The notes below the pieces were generated by a model. That model did not search any database. It was not told the DNA's origin and saw only the letters and a list, made by a program, of their open reading frames with translations. Positions 34,242 to 37,855 of a DNA stretch of 37,855 bases are shown here, piece by piece. The first letter of the stretch is position 1. Each line of letters starts with the position of its first letter. The position numbers were made by a program, and so were the translations under genes. Source of the stretch: Burkholderia sp. (GTDB lineage Bacteria; Pseudomonadota; Gammaproteobacteria; Burkholderiales; Burkholderiaceae); contig JASLEG010000207.1 of NCBI GenBank assembly GCA_030151225.1, positions 1 to 37,855 on the forward strand. Direction: 5' to 3'.

Positions 34242-35960
34242 TCAGCCGAGGCATGCCGGCGCCGGAGCCCGACCCTGCTCGGCCTTCGCCAGCAGCATGT
34301 CCGCGATCCGCTCGGCGATCATGATGGTGGGCACGTTGGTGTTCGCGCACGGGATCGACGGCATCAGCGAGGCATCGCACACCGTCAGCGCGTCCACGCC
34401 GTGCACCGCGCCGTCGGGGCCGGTCACGGCCAGGGCGTCGCCGGCCGCGCCCATCCGGCAGGTGCCCGACGGGTGCCAGGTGCCGCCCACCGAGCGCGTG
34501 ACGAACTCGGTCAGCGCGGCGTCGTCGGCCAGCAAGCTGTCGAGCGACACGCCCTGGGTGACCACCCGCTCGATCAGCGTGCCGCGCAGCGGCCCCGCCG
34601 CGTCGAGCAGCCCGCTGAGCGCGCCGCGCTGCCAGGCGTTCCAGCGGCCCGGCCGGGCCACGGCCGCCACCCGCGGCGAATAGCTCGACGGAAAGCGCGG
34701 CCCGAGCCGCGCGGCCAGCCCCGGCTCGGCCAGCGTGCGCGCGCCGAAGCGCACCGCGCCCTTGAGCCGCTCGAGATCGCGCGGGTCCGACAGCATCGAG
34801 AACGCCACGTTCGGCTCACGGTCCGCCTCGGCCGAGGCCAGCGTGACCCGCCCGCGCGAATACGACTTGTTGACCCAGAAGAAGATCGTGCCGAGCCGGT
34901 AGCCGACCGAGTGCCAGCCCGAGCGCGACAGGATCGCGCCGTGCATGTCGCCGGGCGGCGTGCCGGGCAGCCCCGAGGAATAGCGCACGATGGCCTGCTC
35001 GTGGTGCTCGTCCGGAAACGGCGTGCGCATCTCGCGCGGCAGGAAGGCCGACACCGCGATCGACGGATGCTCCATCAGGTTGCGGCCCACGCCGTCGCGC
35101 GCGGCCACCACGGCGATGCCGTGCTCGCGCAGCTGGTCCGCCGGGCCCACCCCGCTGCGCATCAGCAGCGCCGGGCTGTGGATCGCGCCGGCGCTGACGA
35201 TCACGTGCCGCGCCTGCAGCACGGCGCGGCTGCCGTCGGCGCGCCGCACCTCGGCGCCCACCGCGCGGCGGCCCTCGAAGCGCACGCGCTCGACCTCGGT
35301 GTCGGTCAGGATGCTCAGGTTCGGGCGGGCGCGCACGGCGTCGTCGAGATAGCAGACCGAGGTGGGAATCCGCTCGCCCGCCTCGCTGGCCGCGATCGCG
35401 CCCACGAATGCGCCGTCCTCCCACGGCCCGTTCTGATCCGGGCGCAGCGGATGGCCCTGACGGCCGAGTGCGTCGAGCACGCCGCGCACGAACGGCGAAA
35501 GCCGCTCGCGCGGCGCGCGGCGCACCCGCAGCGGGCCTTGCGTGCCGTGCAGCGGCCCGGCGAAATCCGCGTCGCGCTCGAGCTTGAGGAAATACGGCAG
35601 GCAGGCGGCCCAGTTCCAGCCGCGCGCGCCGAGCGCTTCCCATTCGTCGTAATCGGCCGGCGCGCCGCGATTGGCCATCAGCGCGTTGATCGCCGAGCCG
35701 CCGCCGAGCACGCGCGCCTGCTCGTAGCGGCGCGGCGCGGCCGGCTCGCTCATGCGCGCCTGCAGGCGCGCCCAGAGGTTGCGGGTGTCGAGATAGGCGC
35801 GGCCCGGATAGCGGCTGCGCATCTCGGCCGGCATGCTGGCGGCCGCCACGTCGCGGCCGGCCTCGACGAGGCAGACCGAGGTGCCCGCGTGCCCGGACAG
35901 CCGCGCGGCCAGCACGCAGCCGGCCGAGCCGCCGCCGAGGATCAGATAGTCGTGCGTCAT
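34242..35960 (-). CDS. GMC-family FAD oxidoreductase (choline dehydrogenase-like)
   Basis: A 572-residue glucose-methanol-choline flavoenzyme that oxidises an alcohol to an aldehyde. The FAD motif is YLILGGGSAGCVLAARLSG at the N-terminus. The first GMC signature is near RVLGGGSAINALMANRG (~res 83-99), the second SAGAIHSPALLMRSG. The catalytic His is in GGTWHPSGTCRMG and the C-terminal Asn in NTNVPTIMIAERIAD. Choline or other amino alcohols are typical substrates, but specificity is not determinable. It follows the binding-protein gene by 26 nt on the same strand, so it is co-transcribed from the promoter at 37131-37173. The product aldehyde could feed the ALDH at 32765. Confidence 0.9.
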   Translation of the reverse strand: MTHDYLILGGGSAGCVLAARLSGHAGTSVCLVEAGRDVAAASMPAEMRSRYPGRAYLDTRNLWARLQARMSEPAAPRRYEQARVLGGGSAINALMANRGAPADYDEWEALGARGWNWAACLPYFLKLERDADFAGPLHGTQGPLRVRRAPRERLSPFVRGVLDALGRQGHPLRPDQNGPWEDGAFVGAIAASEAGERIPTSVCYLDDAVRARPNLSILTDTEVERVRFEGRRAVGAEVRRADGSRAVLQARHVIVSAGAIHSPALLMRSGVGPADQLREHGIAVVAARDGVGRNLMEHPSIAVSAFLPREMRTPFPDEHHEQAIVRYSSGLPGTPPGDMHGAILSRSGWHSVGYRLGTIFFWVNKSYSRGRVTLASAEADREPNVAFSMLSDPRDLERLKGAVRFGARTLAEPGLAARLGPRFPSSYSPRVAAVARPGRWNAWQRGALSGLLDAAGPLRGTLIERVVTQGVSLDSLLADDAALTEFVTRSVGGTWHPSGTCRMGAAGDALAVTGPDGAVHGVDALTVCDASLMPSIPCANTNVPTIMIAERIADMLLAKAEQGRAPAPACLG

Positions 35961-35986
35961 GAAGGACGGGCGAACGGCGCCGCCGC

Positions 35987-37030
35987 TCACTGCTGCATGA
36001 ACTTGAGCCAGCGCGCCTTCGCGTCGATGCCGGCCGGCGACGCCCACCATTGCTCCGACATCAGCGCCTGCTTCGCGGCATTGGCCGGCGAGCTCGGCAG
36101 CTCGGCCGCGCGCTGCGCCGAGATCCGGTTGCCCCCGTAGGCGGCCGGGTTGCCCGGGCCGTAATCGATGTACTTCGGCAGGTTCGCCTGCAGGTCCGGC
36201 GACACGGCCGCGTCCACGAAGCGCACCGCGTTCGCGAGGTTCGGCGCGTTCTTCAGGATGCACAGCTGGGTGTTCTGCAGGATGCCGTCCTCGTAGGTGA
36301 ACACCACGTCCGGGTTGTCCTTGGCCACGGCGCTGGCGCGGCCGTTCCAGATCATCTCCATGTCCACCTCGCCGTCGTGCAGCAACTGCGCCGACTGGCC
36401 GCCCGAGGTCCACCACACGGCGATGTCGGGCTTGATCTGGGTGAGCTTGCGGAACGCGCGGTCCACGTCGAGCGGATAGAGCTTGTCGCGCGGCACGCCG
36501 TCGGCCAGCAGCGCGGCCTCGAGCGTTGTCTGCGGATCGTTGCGCAGCGCGCGCGTGCCGGGGAAGCCCTTCACGTTCCAGAAGTCGGCCCAGCTGTGCG
36601 GCACCTTCGTGACGGTCTTCCGGTTGTAGCCGATCACGCTCGAATAGAACTCGTACGGCACCGAGTACGGCGTGCGGTATTTCTCGGGGATCGAGGCCGC
36701 GTTCGGCATCTTCGAATAGTCGAGCTTCTCGATCAGGCCGTCGTGGCCGCCGCGCAGGCAGTTCGAGGTGGGCGTGTCCACCACGTCCCAGATCGGCTTG
36801 CCGGTGGCGCCCTGCGCCTTGATCTGCGGCCAGGCGTCGGGGATGCTGTCCTGGTTGATCGTGATGCCGAGCTGTTTGGCGGCCGGGTCGAGAATGGCCC
36901 GGGTTTGCGCTTCCTGATAGGCGCCGCCCTGCGACACGAAGGTGATCTGGCCGGCGGCGAAGGCCGGCGCGGCGTTCGCGCTGGCGATCGCGAGTGTTAT
37001 GGCAGCCTGACACAGACGGTTGATTCTCAT
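35987..37030 (-). CDS. Spermidine/putrescine-type ABC transporter substrate-binding protein, PotD-like
   Basis: A 347-residue periplasmic binding protein. The signal peptide starts MRINRLCQAAITLAIASANA and is cleaved near AFA-AG. The mature part starts QITFVSQGGAYQEAQTRAIL and contains WDVVDTPTSNCLRGG and YSVPYEFYSSVIGYN, which fit the PotD/AfuA-like extracellular binding protein group. GAGGAA precedes the ATG at 37030; upstream in-frame codons lie in the leader. No other binding protein is found with potA, potB and potC, so this is very probably their partner although encoded on the opposite strand. The leader from the predicted start site is about 94 nt. Confidence 0.88.
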   Translation of the reverse strand: MRINRLCQAAITLAIASANAAPAFAAGQITFVSQGGAYQEAQTRAILDPAAKQLGITINQDSIPDAWPQIKAQGATGKPIWDVVDTPTSNCLRGGHDGLIEKLDYSKMPNAASIPEKYRTPYSVPYEFYSSVIGYNRKTVTKVPHSWADFWNVKGFPGTRALRNDPQTTLEAALLADGVPRDKLYPLDVDRAFRKLTQIKPDIAVWWTSGGQSAQLLHDGEVDMEMIWNGRASAVAKDNPDVVFTYEDGILQNTQLCILKNAPNLANAVRFVDAAVSPDLQANLPKYIDYGPGNPAAYGGNRISAQRAAELPSSPANAAKQALMSEQWWASPAGIDAKARWLKFMQQ

Positions 37031-37130
37031 CGCGGCTCTTCCTCGACACGTTTGAAGTGGAAACATCGTCCGGCGCGCCGGGCCTGTCGTGGCGCGGTGC
37101 ACCGGGGCATTCGATCATCGGGTCGATTCG

Positions 37131-37173
37131 AATATAGAGAGCCAATTTGCGGCGGACAACGCCGAAATTGTTG
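37131..37173 (-). promoter_or_regulatory. potD-arm promoter with shared operator motif
   Basis: Read leftward: CAACAATTT (37173-37165), TTGTCC (37159-37154), a 17-bp spacer and TATATT (37136-37131). Spacing is identical to the potA promoter at 27621-27663. A larger inverted repeat, CAATTTGCGGCG (37143-37154) against CGCCGAAATTG (37160-37170) with one bulged base, brackets the -35. Regulation by the LysR protein at 26622 is inferred. Confidence 0.72.
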
Positions 37174-37285
37174 TGGTCGTCATGACTTGATGTAATGACC
37201 GCCCGGGTGGGCGGCGCGGCGTGCGCGCCGAAACGTGGAAACGCGCGGCAAGGGCGGCGGCCGGGGCCGGCCGCCGGGGGGGAAG

Positions 37286-37302
37286 GCGCGGCGTGGCCGC
37301 GC
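37286..37302 (-). terminator. Hairpin after the FUSC gene
   Basis: GCGCGGC and GCCGCGC form a 7-bp stem with a 3-base loop (37286-37302), 5 nt beyond the stop of the leftward FUSC gene. It is followed in that direction by TTCCCCCCC, not a U-tract. It is a terminator candidate of low certainty. Confidence 0.4.
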
Positions 37303-37307
37303 GGCGC

Positions 37308-37855
37308 TCAGGCCCGCGCGGCAGCAGCGGCCGGCGGGTTGGACGGCATCAGCAGCAGCGCCACCGCCAGCGAGATCAGGCAGCCCGCGAACACCTCCTC
37401 GATGCGCAGCGTGGCCAGCGGCAGGATGGCCGCACCGAGCGCGCCGTACAGCACGCCCACCAGCGTGGTGATGAAGAACACGCCGCGCGCATAGGCATGA
37501 AGAATGTAATAGGCCCAGCCGAACACCGACAGCACCATCGCGGCCACCAGCACCCACACCAGATGCCCGAACGCGGTGATCAGCAGCACGCTCGCGGCGG
37601 CGCCGGCCAGCGTGCCGGCAATGCGCTTGCCCACCCGCACGCGCGTGCCCTGATGCGAGGTGGTGCCGAGGAACACCACGAAGGTGCTGATCACGGCCCA
37701 CATCGAGCGTTCCTCCGACAGCGCGCCGCCGGCCAGCATCGCGAGCAGCGCGGCCACGGTGGCGGCCAGCGCCGGGCGCCACGCGAGGTGGTGCAGCCGG
37801 TGCGCGAGCACCGCCGCGAGCGGCCGGTCGGCAGCGCGGCCCGCGAGCAGCAGGT
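37308..37855 (-). CDS. FUSC-family membrane protein (aromatic acid/fusaric acid efflux-like), C-terminal part
   Basis: This is the C-terminal part, about 182 codons, of a longer gene that starts beyond the right edge. It shows several hydrophobic segments and the FUSC motif region (SEERSMWAVISTFVVFLGTT, then RVGKRIAGTLAGAAASVLL), found in AaeB/YccS/fusaric acid resistance proteins. These are inner-membrane components that export aromatic acids or weak acids. The repeat with a WAVIS-type strand followed by GKRIAGT is the second membrane block of such proteins. The protein ends PPAAAAARA. Full domain content and substrate cannot be judged from this part. Confidence 0.78.
   Translation of the reverse strand, partial: LLLAGRAADRPLAAVLAHRLHHLAWRPALAATVAALLAMLAGGALSEERSMWAVISTFVVFLGTTSHQGTRVRVGKRIAGTLAGAAASVLLITAFGHLVWVLVAAMVLSVFGWAYYILHAYARGVFFITTLVGVLYGALGAAILPLATLRIEEVFAGCLISLAVALLLMPSNPPAAAAARA

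Overview
The window is very GC-rich, densely coded proteobacterial chromosome. Protein similarity, codon bias toward G/C at third positions and family content (double-length UvrA, many LysR regulators, DUF1852/MesX) point to Burkholderia or a close relative. The genus is an inference from remembered families; no search was run. I see no rRNA, tRNA, CRISPR array or insertion sequence.

Left part (1-8.4 kb): a leftward tandem (double-length) uvrA that runs off the left edge and has its own LexA-box promoter. Next come a MerR regulator divergent from an exported alpha/beta hydrolase with a MerR-type promoter between them, a small exported protein, a BON-domain protein, a CPA1 Na+/H+ antiporter and an SDR oxidoreductase.

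Module A (8.5-15.5 kb): a NocR/OccR-like LysR regulator is divergent from a six-gene operon. The operon holds an FAD amine/amino-acid oxidoreductase, a polar amino acid ABC transporter (ATPase, binding protein, one permease), a second FAD oxidoreductase and an SDR. The ATPase lacks exactly the block that carries the Q-loop. The operon ends against a decayed leftward gene remnant.

Middle (16.1-24.9 kb): a GNAT acetyltransferase and a LysR gene are divergent. A possible metal-chelate module follows (DUF2946 membrane protein, Tat-exported isonitrile-hydratase-like DJ-1 protein, TonB receptor). After it come mesX (DUF1852) and mesD, a folate-independent methionine synthase system, with a MetR-like regulator.

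Module B (25-37 kb): a polyamine-type catabolic island. It holds gabD, a LysR regulator, potA, a HAD hydrolase, a PuuB-like FAD oxidoreductase, potB, potC and an aldehyde dehydrogenase on the right-going arm. A left-going arm carries a GMC dehydrogenase and the PotD-like binding protein. The promoters of the two arms, about 9.5 kb apart, share an almost superimposable architecture: CAACAATTT, then TTG at the same offset, then CTATATT, each with a 17-bp spacer. This suggests one regulon for a transporter whose binding protein is encoded apart from its permeases. The window ends inside a FUSC-type membrane protein.
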